This document shows positions 39,829 through 52,600 of a DNA stretch of 64,000 nt, in pieces. Both the position numbers and the translations under genes were made by a program. Numbering within the stretch: position 1 is the first letter of the stretch; the number at the start of each line of letters is the position of its first letter. The stretch comes from Enchytraeus crypticus (taxonomy: Eukaryota > Annelida > Clitellata > Enchytraeida > Enchytraeidae): positions 62,001-126,000 of the forward strand of contig CAJHZI010000207.1 in assembly GCA_905160935.1 (NCBI GenBank). The letters run 5' to 3'. The notes beneath the pieces are model-generated. The model ran no database searches and was not told where the DNA came from. It worked only from the letters and a program-made list of their open reading frames with translations.

Positions 39829-42800
39829 TAATAATAATAAAACCTTCCGAAAATTTCTATGGCGGTGTCGTGACCGTCGTACGGTCTTCGAGACTGTTTT
39901 ACAGGTTCCTGGCGGGTTATTATTAATCCTTTACATCGTTAAGCATATCGTTGCTATTGATAGTGCAAATCGACAGCAAGATCCGCTACAAAATTAACAT
40001 TTCATGGGCCCAATGGGATAACCATCATTTGCTGACTGACCTGGGCTTCGGACCCAGGCCACTTGTGTAGGAGCCGAATACTCTAACCGTTACGCCGTAT
40101 CAACTCCCTAAAGAGTTGCAAAGTACATAGTAACTTACACCAAAGATTATGTGTATTAACCATGGAGTGAACACCAAATTTAAAACTACATAAATTGGTA
40201 GATCTATATGGCAACAACTAATGACATTTTGTTATTATGTTGATTCTATAATTTCCGTGAATTATTATTATCATTATATATAAGTAAATTCAAATATATA
40301 TAAGTACAATCAAAATAACAAATACCACAGATGTTACGTGGATAAATTGATAAGTTAAGATTACAATTATAGAAATCGGCTGTACTTTTTTATTATATAT
40401 TAAAAAATTTAGTGAAATTTAAACTTTCAGTTGAAACGTTTTTTGAACAAATCACATTAAAATTTCCTACAATGTTAAATACTATTTATTAGAAACTGTT
40501 AAAGAATTATTTTAAGACTTCAGAAATTTTATTGTTTTCACTTAGTTTGAGTTACATGTTTCTTACCAATTACCGCAGCTTTGTGTGAATCAATTCTTAC
40601 TAGTACCAGGTCCAAATTGAAAATATTGTTAAAACTTTAATAAATATCTACAAAATATTATGCACACTGCCCAGACGACTCAAACACCTAAAGGCTGCAT
40701 TTTCTTACTTGTAAACATATCCCATGAGGGACGAAACCTTTCGTTAAAGCGGTCGATGTAATTTACAACCTGAGTAAGCTCGTCGGCTTTGCAACTTGCC
40801 TGGCATAAAAATTAATTTTTACGTGAAAACGTTCATTGCAAGAATTATGAAGACGTGTTTTCAGTAAACAGTCAGTAGAGCTTCAGAAGAAGATGTATTC
40901 TGAACAAATAAGTCAAATAATTTAAAACTTCGCTAAAAGTGATATCATTCCCAATATATTCTATAATTATATTCTACTAATTCTATTTAATATATCCTAA
41001 TATATTCTAGTCGGTATATCATGAGTATATAATATAGGCTTACTCAGAATATACCGACATCGACACTGGCTTCAGTGGAGATGTCGGTAAGATATTCGAC
41101 CTCGATCAGTCAGGCCTATGTGCGAGGTTCAAATCCAGGGCTCGCCCGTCACTGAACTGACATCGATTTCGAGTGATGAAACTATATTTTTAAAATTAGC
41201 TTTGTAATGACAACAGTATTTATCTATATATACATGTACATGTATGCATATATATTATATAAATATATATATATATTATATATATATATATATCATATGA
41301 ACGTACATGTATTTATAGGCCTATATACTTACATGTGGATATTTATAATTATAAATAAATTTATATATATATATATATACTGTATATAAGTGTATATATA
41401 CTGTATATACAATGTATAGGCCTATAATGTGTATATATATATATATATAGTGTTCTGCATGCCAAGTGGCCGGTCCAAGGTACATATTCATGCTGATTGT
41501 CTGCATCCACGCTCCAGAAAACGCATTCCATTGATTAACAAATTAATCCCTACATAAACTCTATACTTTATGCAACCTATAGTTTGGGAAAAATACTTTC
41601 TGAGGTGGTATCCCGTTGCCTTCCTCATTTCCTGCTCAGTCTATATAACTTCCTCTCTTTTTAACCAAGTGGGAGGTATAAGGTACATAATTATACGCTT
41701 TGGTACTCGAAGTCGGCTTTCATGATCAGTAGAAAGTTGACTAAGAAGTTTATCTCATCAGAAAAGTTAAACAATTTCCAAACTTCATTACGTTGTATAG
41801 CTTTAGACTTAGAAAATGCGACTTCTGTAGTTTGCCCTTGCCTTTCTTCTTCTTTTAGTTTACTTTTATACACTTTGTGGTTGTTCATATCTTTTGCGGT
41901 ACGACCTCTACAACGGGCTAAAATGCAACTATTTTCATTAAGTGCGTAACCGAGTTTGTCACCTATTTACGAAATAAAGGATTGTGTACTGCAAGAAACG
42001 TTATACTGTTTAAATTTCGTAGAATAAAATACTACAAGATTTCGCTGATGTCACAATTTCTTCTTGCCCAGGCCACTGAAACGATGTTGATCTTTGTTAA
42101 TAATTAATATTTTAAAAGAAAATTTTGGAGAAACATCTCAAAGCAGCATCTTTCCATTAGCTAATGCTTATATTTCATTTCAGCTTCTTTTTCATCCAAT
42201 CCCAAGTAAATTCGTATGAACGTTTTTCATCTGCGTTATAGAAAACGCGCACTGTCAGTAACGAACGGACAAGAGAACTTTTGTATAAAAGAAATAATAA
42301 TTTCTTATTATAGTTTTTAACACAGTTGCTTATTATAGTTACATTGCTGCTTTAATACTCTAGAGTTTTAAAGATTAATTACAACGTCCAAAAGCCACTT
42401 TTTTAAGACGACACAACAACAAATCATCCGTATATGACTGCAATATTACAGATCACAGTGATAGAGCACAGAATAAATTTTGTAATCTTTCAAACTACCA
42501 CTTTTGTAAATGAATCCCTTGTCTTCCCAGAACCAACGTGGCGTGTTCGGCAAGAATTACAGCTTTTCATCTTCCTAGAGAAAATATAATGATTCAAGTC
42601 CGAATAAATAACAAGCTTTTCTTTGAATACAAATTAGCCAAATTAGCCAAATAGAAAATCAAATAAGATGCTATTGGGCTTTGTACTTCGTACATAACTA
42701 ATGAAAATCTTAAGACGACCATTTTTCGTTTGATTAAACTGCATAAATACCTAAAATGAAAACTTCTATGTTAAACTTAATCAGGATTAAAGCTTAGCCA

Positions 42801-45118
42801 TTTACTTTGAAAATTATTTTTTTTGGAAATGGCAAAGTTTAATTAGCTAACTATGTGGAATCGCTTAAAATGAAATAGTAGAATTATATATAATATTAGA
42901 AGTAAGAAAGTAAACGATATCAATTTTTCAGTGAGACCTTTTACTAGGACAGTTTAGATAGAACCCTTTAAAAGGACAGTTTAAATCGATAATTGAAAAA
43001 TGTGAAAAAAGTTTGAATAGATATGTGAATAAAATATTATGAGCAAATGATTTCTGTAGCCCCTACCTGAAGTCGTTGTGATTGTTAACATTTAATTATC
43101 ATTTTTATGATCGAAAAAGTTACCAAAGTTCTAGATCATTCAAAGTTCAACTATTATTAACTGACGTCAACACTAACTACTGTCAACACTAAATGACGTC
43201 AGCATAAACTGACGTCAACGTTAACTGATGTCAACATTAAACTGATGTGAACATTAACTGACGTCAACACTAACTCATGCTTACACTAACTGATGTCATC
43301 ATTAACTGACATCATCATTAATTGACGACGACACTAACTGCATCAACTGACGTCAACATGAACTGATGTCAACGTTAACTGACGTAATATTAACTGAATT
43401 CAATACTAACTGAATGTCATCATTAACTGACGTCAACATTGGCTTTAACCTTTAATAGTTGTGATGGCTGATTTATTGGTCGAGAATAGAAACACGTTTT
43501 AATTAGTTACTGCTGCACTTCTTGGATGAGAAATCGGGCATTAAACCTTTATTATTATTATTGTTATTATTATATGCATATCCATAAAATCCTATGCCGA
43601 TGCAGTCGCACCAAATTCTAGCGTTAACTTAGATTACGTAATTTAAATACAATTATTAAACCTTATGGTTGCATTTAATTCTAATTTGAACCTCTGTATG
43701 GGAACTCATCTTTGGACTGGCTTTGTTTCTAGATTTCGGGTTTTTTGGCTTAAAATAAAAAATATTGTCTGCTCATTAACTGTATTTGTTAAAAATGCTA
43801 AATGCTCAAATGTTGTTAATTCTTGTTCCTTCAGTTATTGAAAACTTTATGTCGTTCCAAAATGTCATCTTCTTTAGTTTAATCATTTTCAAAGCCAACA
43901 AGGCAAACTGTATAATTTTCATTGACATTAGCATTATTAGTTATTGTTATTATTATTTAGCATTATTACTATATGCCAGTATTAATTTTTATTGACATCG
44001 ACATTGGCCCACATTTGCACGAGAAAAAAATTGCTATCTCTGGACATATTTCTTAAAATTGTAAAACTATTCATGCTAAACTTAAAGTTCTGACGAACGC
44101 TCAGAAAATAATTGTTGGCCCCTTTTATAAGACCATAGAAAAATGTATTTGCTGAAAGTAAAAACATACATCTGTGTTCTGGCGACGAGAAAATTGAATT
44201 ATATGCAAAAGACGAGTTTAAGAAAAACAAAGCTCGAGTCCACCGCAGACGCATTGAGGACGGAGGGGAGCCCAGGGAGTGCAAATTGAATAAGGAGGCT
44301 TCATCGGAGGGAAGTTAGAAAATCAGGAGCAGTCGTTACCAATAGCAATACATTGCAGAGAAAATACGGAATTCTGAGAGAAATATAATTTGTAGAGTGT
44401 AATTAAGTTTCTTGGATTCTCTGCAGTGCCCGGTATTGAATGAACAGCAAAACAACGACGTGAAGCACTGAAGCGGCTGTGTCGGAAGATGGTCTTCGTT
44501 AACATTCTGAACAATAAGTGAATGATAAATTATATTGCACAGTCTTTGATATGAGGAGTCGAATTTCTAGAGCAGTATGATAATTCGTTTAGATTTTCTA
44601 ATAATAGCAGTTCAGAAATTGAAAGAAATTTTTTATTTCTAAATAAAATTATTTTCCGATCACAAAAGCTAAAAGGTAGATAGTAGATATCCATCATGTT
44701 GGTGATATTGAACCAATCTCTGACTTTAAATGATTAGGTATGAAAGTATCCTACAACATTTCCTTTTCAGCTCACATCGTAAGTCTCATTAGTTTGTGTT
44801 GACCAACATTTTTACACTTTACTCATAAGTAGATCTAATTGTTTGGCAAAAAAGTTCCGGAGAGAGTTGGTACAGATAAACAGTTGATAAATGTATTAAG
44901 AAATAGGAAGAAGAGATGGATAGGACACATTCCAAGGGAGAAGGTCTATTAAAAGAGGTCATAGAAAGTAGATGGAGGGAAAGAGAGGCAGAAGCTGGCC
45001 GAGATTGGGTATGTTAGATGATTTAAAGACCCACTCAAATGTGGAAACGAAGAGGAAAGCGGAAGACAAAGAAGAGTGAAGACTTTATATACCATGGATC
45101 TTCCAATAGGCAGTACAC

Positions 45119-45153
<35 letters not shown>

Positions 45154-46710
45154 ACGAAATAGAAAAATCTTCTTCTGCTTTCAAAATTATGTCAAAATTA
45201 TTGCGCACTGTCTCTATTGTGAGTTCAGGTAATTTTTCTTCTACTATGTGTTTGAAGTTTGAAAAATAAATATTTACTTTAACTGTAATGCAAATAATGT
45301 TAAAACTATTTAAAACTTAATATTATTATGAGCTTAAGGAATCTAGGCGTACATGTATAAATTGCGTTTGATTTGATGAATGAATTAATTGCGGACTGGT
45401 CGAAGTTATTTATTTAAGATTACACTTAAGCTCCGACTCACAAATGCATTTATATTAACAAAATTGACATTCATTTGACGGAATCATTTATCTAGAATAG
45501 TTTTAATTATTCAGCTATTAATTGATAAACGTTATTAAAAAACAATAAATTGATCTGTAAATGAGGGAATATATTTATAAATAAGCTAACATTTACTCAA
45601 TAATTAGTAAACTCTACCAGTTAAGCCCGTCATTAAGCATAATTTGCCAACTGTACTCAAGCGAGAATTGAATGGAAAAAGTAAAAATTTGACACAATCT
45701 ATCAGATTGGTAGAACAATAAAAAAATTTATTGTTAGAAATCAAATTTCATTTCAACTTAGATGATTAAAATAAGAAATCGAATCTTTACGGTTTCGGGG
45801 TGATTTCCCTTCTGTGACTGCTTTTGATCGCCTCAACTAAAAATATAGAACCGCTAAAATATAAAGTTGTAACAGCTTCACTTTGACGTTGTCGTTTCTT
45901 GGGTATCTTTATAAATATTTTAGATGGTTATTAACCGGTATAGAATAAAGAATGATGAATATTTTATTGCTTTCTCCGTGCTGTCAGAACTTTTTGAATG
46001 CCCAGGATGATAAAATACTAATCGTGATGTGTAGTTACTCTTTCTATCGGGGTCTCGTAGTCATTGTTGGTTATGGGACTTGGATTCTGTAGCTCTCTCT
46101 CAATCTCTCTCTCAGACACTCTCTCTCTCACTCACTTTCTCTCTCTTTCTCTCTCTCTCCCTCTCTCTACAATTTTACGTTATTCTGCCTGAAGCATTTC
46201 CATTCCTACTATTAGGTGTATTTCTATTGCTGCAAGAGGAAATTTTTATTAAGTATTTCCATTACCGTAAATGTCGATTATATTGGGCGATTACTAACTT
46301 CTCATGTTCGATTCAACGGCAAAGCAATCAGGTTGACTTATAATGCATGATATAGAATTCTCAACAAAAATAAGGAAATAGCAAATAAAACGTTTAAAGT
46401 CGTTAATCAGAATTAGCGAAATTTTCGATAAATCTGAATCCAGTGTAATATGGGAGGACGCCTGGCCGCTAGAGTCACCCCCGGCTTCTCTGCTACTGCG
46501 GTCCACTGAGGTCCACTGCGTTCCACTACTGTCTATTCTATAGGCGACACCGAGTCGGACCGTGTGCGCTGTAGCTTTTAGATCTAATGCTGGACAAATT
46601 TGTTCTGCGGCTATTTATAGCAGCAGCGTCATCTCTGAGACAAAGCCTTGATAAATATGACAGAGAGAGAAAGATAGATATCTAGATAGATGGATGAATA
46701 GATAGAAAGG

Positions 46711-46754
<44 letters not shown>

Positions 46755-49330
46755 TAGTGAGAGAGAGAAAACGAGAGAAAGACAGAGAAACCCGGATAAC
46801 AACTTTGATAAATATGATAGAAAAAGCGCATGTAGAGTGCAAACAAAGACTGAGAGAGAAAGAGAGAGTAAGACAGATAGAGAAGAGAAGAGAAGAGAAA
46901 AGAAGAGAAGAGAAGAGAAGAGAGAGAATTAGTTTGATTAGATTGTTTGATTGATGGATTGATTGAATGATTGATTGTTCGATTGATGGATTGATTGACT
47001 GAATGAATGACTGATTGACTGACAGATTGACTGACTGATTGACTGATTGATTTATTGATTGATTGACTGACTGAATGAATGAATGAATGACTGATTGACT
47101 GACTGATTGATTGATTGATTAATTGACTGAATGAATGAATGAATGACTGAATGAATGACTGACTGACTGACTGATTGACTGATGGATTGATTGACTGACT
47201 GAATGAATGAATGAATGAATGTATGACTGACTGACTAACTGATTGATTGATTGATTAATTGATTGATTGATTGACTTAATGAATGAATGACTGAATGAAT
47301 GACTGACTGACTGATTGACTGACTAACTGATTGATTGATGAATTGATTGATTGATGCAGCTGTTCGAGGTAGATAACGGCATAGAGGACTGGCGCATAGC
47401 TCTGAGCGCTCGCCGGGTGCTACAGCTCAGTGTGGAGCTGATCGTCTGCGCCATTCACCCCGTCCCAGTCAACGTCTACTTCAGCTGGACAGCCATCCAT
47501 GCCCAACATGGCCGACCTCTTAAAACCGTTCAGGTTTCTAAACTCTATTTTAGCAGTTATTGTCCCGATAAAGTGGACCTTCTGTTGTTGTAAAGCTGGT
47601 AAAGCTGAGGTTAACATCAGTTTCCTCACTCGACTTAGATGTCAGTGACGGAAGAGCCCAGGATTTGAACCCCGCACCATCTGATCCGCGTTCGAGTATC
47701 TTACTTATCTTGTCCCGCTCAGCTGTTTAATTTATTCTATTGATTTTTCGCATTTTCAGGACAGCAAGTAGAATTGCGTTCACCAAAAACTGAGATATAA
47801 AGTGAAAAATCCCAAATTTCGCTACAGTAGTATGAGGAATTAAATCAAAGCATAGATCTTGCTTCACGTTGAGGTGTCCTGTCAAAATGTTGCTATAGAT
47901 TTGATTGCTTTGTATGAGTGAAATGTTATACATTTTTAAAGTTACCTTTGGCTATATAAATTTAGTTTTCTTAATTTGTTTGATGATCACTTAAAGTCAT
48001 CAGTAGCTTTTGATTTGCGCTCCTTCTATGCATACCTGTCTGAAAGTTCCTCTTTTCTTTAATTCCTCTCTCTCTCTCTATCTCTCTCTCTTTCTTTTTC
48101 TGATTACCTCTATATGTCGTTCTCTCTGTTCCTATGTTCCTAAGACTCAACCTCATATGTCGTGTGTTTGTATGTCTGCAGGTACCTCTAGATGTCGTTC
48201 TAGATGTCCCTTTGTTCCTAAGACTCTGCCTTATATGTCGTGTGTTTGTATGTCTGCAGGTACCTATAGATGTCGTTCTCTCTGTTCCTATGTTATATCG
48301 TGTGTTTGTATGTCTGCAGGTACCTCTAAATGTCGTTCTCTCTGTCCCTATGTTCTGTCGTGTGTTTGTATGTCTGTAGGTACCTCTAGATGTCGTTCTA
48401 TCTGTCCCTATGTTATGTCGAGTGTTTTTATGTCTACAGGTACCTCTAGATGTTGTTCTATATGTCCCTTTGTTCCTAAGACTCTGCCTTATATGTCGTG
48501 TGTTTGTATGTCTGCAGGTACCTCTAGATGTCATTCTCGCTGTCCCTATGTTATGTCGTGTGTTTGTATGTCTGCAGGTACCTCTAGATGTCGTTCTATC
48601 GGTCCCTATGTTCCTAAGACTCTACCTCATATGTCGAGTGATGCTGCTCCACAGCAAGCTCTTCACTGACGCATCGTCCCGCAGCATTGGTGCTCTCAAC
48701 AGGATCAGCTTCGACACTCGCTTCGTCCTCAAGACCCTCATGACGATCTGCCCTGGCACCGTCCTACTCGTCTTCATGCTCAGCCTATGGCTCATTGCCA
48801 GCTGGGCGCTTAAAGCCTGTGAGAGGTACAATTAATCTATATATCAATCAATCGACCTATGTATCATTTTGTAAACTCATAGGACTGCTATCAGAATTAC
48901 GCCATTTTAGGCTCAGCCTGTGGCTGTTTTCAGCGTGTGGCTCAGAGCAAACTTCGTACTGATTATTTATTTTTTTATTTTTTTATTTCTTATGTATTTA
49001 TTTATGTATTATATTCTTTCCCGTAGATTAGAAAACTACTTTGACCGTCATTTATATGCTTCTGGATTTTAGATTTAATTTAAACATTGTCAATAATGAT
49101 AATAGTGATTTAAAATCTAATTTGAGATGTTGTTAGTATGTTGTTTATTATACAAATTAAATGGCCGATTAATTAGCATTTGCCAATTTTTAAGCAGAAG
49201 TAGTCGAATCACAGGCAGCCTGTCTCTGTCAGTAGTAGTATTGTTTTATGAAGAACCATTAAGCTTCCGGCTTTATTATTATCATATATGCACTGACCTT
49301 GTATACATACATACATATTAACACTCATAC

Positions 49331-49364
<34 letters not shown>

Positions 49365-49487
49365 TGCAATATATATACTCTAGTTATATACACATGTACA
49401 CATATAAATATATATATATATATATATAATATATATATATTTATAATGTGCATATACGTATATATTATATATAATATATATATATGT

Positions 49488-49520
<33 letters not shown>

Positions 49521-49561
49521 GTATATAATGAAATCTATGTCTATATGCCTATATCGATGTA

Positions 49562-49624
<63 letters not shown>

Positions 49625-49625
49625 G

Positions 49626-49659
<34 letters not shown>

Positions 49660-52600
49660 TTATTTATTTAAAAATAAATATATATAATTTTCTTAACGTC
49701 TAACCGGTTCCCCTTTCCTCCATCGATATTTTTATTGGTCCACGGTGCTATGATGCTACGATGCTATGATGCTACCATACTACGATGCCATTATGCTACA
49801 ATGCTTCGATGCTTCGATGCTATGATGCTGCGATGCTACGGAGGAGGATGTAGATTGTTTTTGGAACAACTGAGACGAGATGATGGTTAGCGAGCGATCA
49901 AGCGTGACCACGGCTACACCCCCATGGGATGAACCTGATCTGGGTTTGATTAGATCAACTGTCAGCTAGCTTACGAGGAGACAACACAGATACTGAGTGA
50001 CACAATTAGGAAAACGGAGACATTCAAGAAACAATACGGAGCGGGGTACGAATGTAGGAATAAGTGCGAATAGAGGAAATGTTGTTAGATGAGATTAAAG
50101 GTTTAGAGGTAGCTCTAAACTCATACAGGAATAAGTGCTAGTTGAAGAGATGGAAATTGATGAGCTTCGAGGTAGGGATACAGAAATAAATGCGAATAGA
50201 AGAGATATAATTTGATGAGTTAGAGGTAGGGATACAGAAATGAGTGCGCACAGAAGGGATATAATTTGATGAGCTTAGAGGTAGGGATACAGAAATGAGT
50301 GTGCACAGAAGAGATATAATTTGATGAGTTTAGAGGTAGGAATACAGGAATAAGTGCGAATGGAAGAGATAGAGTTAAATGAATTTAAAAGCACGATTCG
50401 CAAAGTTTGATTAGAATACGATCATTAGAAGTGTAAATAATTTTGATATTTTACAATCTATGGCTTCATTATGGAAGTGAGAAATAGAAACCAGTAGCTT
50501 GAACTTCAATTTAGACCGCTAAGCCTGCTCTTTACCATATGTTCTGTCAATTAGGGCACTCACTGTCGGAGAAACTCATTTTAATTTATCAAGCGGCGAA
50601 TCATATAAATTGTATAACGTACAAATCTTTGGGGAAATCTAATATCTTAACTGTACGTTGACCAACATTATTATCAATGCATCAAATTTTGCTGGTCCAT
50701 ATTATATATATATATACCTTTTATTCGCCACTTGGGCAACCAAGACACACACAAAACAGAAACAGAAATAAACGCAAAATGTGCAAAACAAAGAAAATAG
50801 AACATGAAGAAAAACAATAGATTGCATTTCGAAAAAAGTAGCCTATGCAATATAAGCACATCAATATCATCAATATTGAAACCGCATAGGTTACATTTGT
50901 CAAAATTTCCACAACAATACTTATTGGCATGATATACCAATTTTTTCTTTCAACACTGCTGAAAGTTTAGATTTATTACATCTCTGTAGTTATTTTTAAA
51001 ATCCAGAGCATTAGTATGGAAGTGAGCTGCCAGCTTGTCTAAGTCGCCCGTAGACAGACTTGTACATATTAATCTTAGCATTATATTTTCCGACATATTC
51101 AGATACGATAAGAAGGACATTACCTTTAATGCATATATGTGCAAAATTGATTTAAACCCAGTATATAACTGACAATGTTTTATAGTATTTGTGTCATATG
51201 TATTAAAAACCTTTTGAAAAGATTTAGTCCACGGACTATTTAGAGTAGTTAACTCTGTTTTATTAAGGGACAGAGCCTCCAATGCGTACGTTAAACATGG
51301 TAGAGCAATGGTCGATATTAATTTCAGAATTACAGGCTTATTGTTAGAAGTTCCTAATTTAGCCAATATTGCATTTGCAGATCTATAATATTTAATTTTG
51401 GCAGCATCAAAACTACATTTAAATTTAGGTGCATTCAAAATATATATTCCTAAATATTTCATTTCGTCTGTTCAAGGAACTAAGCTATCTTTTAGATATA
51501 GTTTGCAACATTTCGTGTTGTATCTGTTGCCAATACGTAATGATGAGCATTTTTTAGTATTAATCTGCAGGTCTAACAATTCTAGCTGACTACTACAGAT
51601 ATCTAACATACGTTGCATTTCACAAAGAGACGGGCTTAACAACAATAGATCATCTGCGTACATAATTGCACTGACAGCGATACCCTTAAAATAACATCCA
51701 TATTTAGCGAATATATCTAGCAAATCATTAACATAAATAGAAAATAAAACTGGGCTTAAGACTCCACCTTGCCGTATGCCAGCCAATAATCGGTAAGGCC
51801 TAGAGAGAACATTTTCCCATCTAACACAACTGTAGGATATACTGTACCAGTAGAACAAGATATTAATCAACACTGATGGGGCTCCTCTTTTCATTAATTT
51901 TAGGAAAAGCACTGAATGAATAACTTTATCAAAGCCCTTACTTATGTCTAAACAACATACATTTACCGTTGAATTGTTTTCAGTATAATGTTCTATTACT
52001 TTTCTCACAGTATATATTGCATGCTGACAGCCAGACTTGGGTTTGAAACCAAGTTGATTATAGTTTGTAATAAAATACTTAGAAAATTTTATCATTAAGC
52101 AATGTTCAAATAATTTTGACATAATAGGACTTAATGAAATTCCTCTGAAAGTATCAATGGCTTGAGGACCGTGAGCTTTTTCATTTTTCGGAATGGGTAT
52201 AGTGATACCCCTTCCAAAATCTCGTGGTACATAACTCGATATTAGCATCGAGTTAAACAACTTTGCTAACAATGATAATAGCACTGGATGCGAGTAAGCG
52301 ACATGTTCAGTAGTAATGTTATCAATGCCAGGAGACTTGCCCATTTTCATTTTCTTTAATGACAGTTCTATTAGCTGCACAGTTATATCGAATTTTGCGT
52401 TATGAGCACATCCCGAATAATTTCTTATTTTCTCTTTAAATTCTTGTAGTTTAATATTGCTAAAATTATCAGAGTTTGGAGAACATACCCCCTCAAAATA
52501 TTCTGCAAACTTTTCTGCAGCTAATTCTGGAGTTAGATTGTCTTGCAAGTGAAGTTTTGTGCTTGCTTTTCTGTTAACTTTGCTCTTCCAAGTCTTCCAG

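Larger units (their letters stand above)
36377..47359 (+). other. SK gene intron 2 (about 11 kb)
   Basis: GTAAGT donor and TTGATGCAG acceptor. It holds the SINE, LINE and tandem repeat features listed within it. The stretches 36800-38040, 38420-39630, 40115-41060, 41660-43150, 43560-44850 and 45160-46080 are AT-rich non-coding DNA with no recognised gene; short unnamed ORFs there (for example minus strand 44284-43982) match nothing I know. Confidence 0.85.
47534..48577 (+). other. SK gene intron 3
   Basis: 1,044 bases between GTTTCT and TGTCTGCAG. Contents are a minus-strand family E SINE (47592-47722), AT-rich DNA, a CT tract (48065-48100) and the exon-edge tandem array (48104-48577). Long overlapping ORFs on both strands over the array are repeat artefacts. 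Confidence 0.88.

Noticed and set aside
39737-39997. Poly-Asn ORF
   Set aside because: It is an (AAT)n microsatellite read in one frame. The downstream residues do not match a known protein.
48104-48577. CRISPR-like array of regularly spaced repeats
   Set aside because: Units are head-to-tail copies without unique spacers, in a eukaryotic gene; this is a minisatellite.
48010-48669. 219-codon plus-strand ORF (Cys/Ser-rich) and 187-codon minus-strand ORF over the exon 4 array
   Set aside because: Both are out-of-frame readings of the 78/60-bp repeat, whose lengths are multiples of three. The true exon 4 frame is the one ending in the SK channel sequence.
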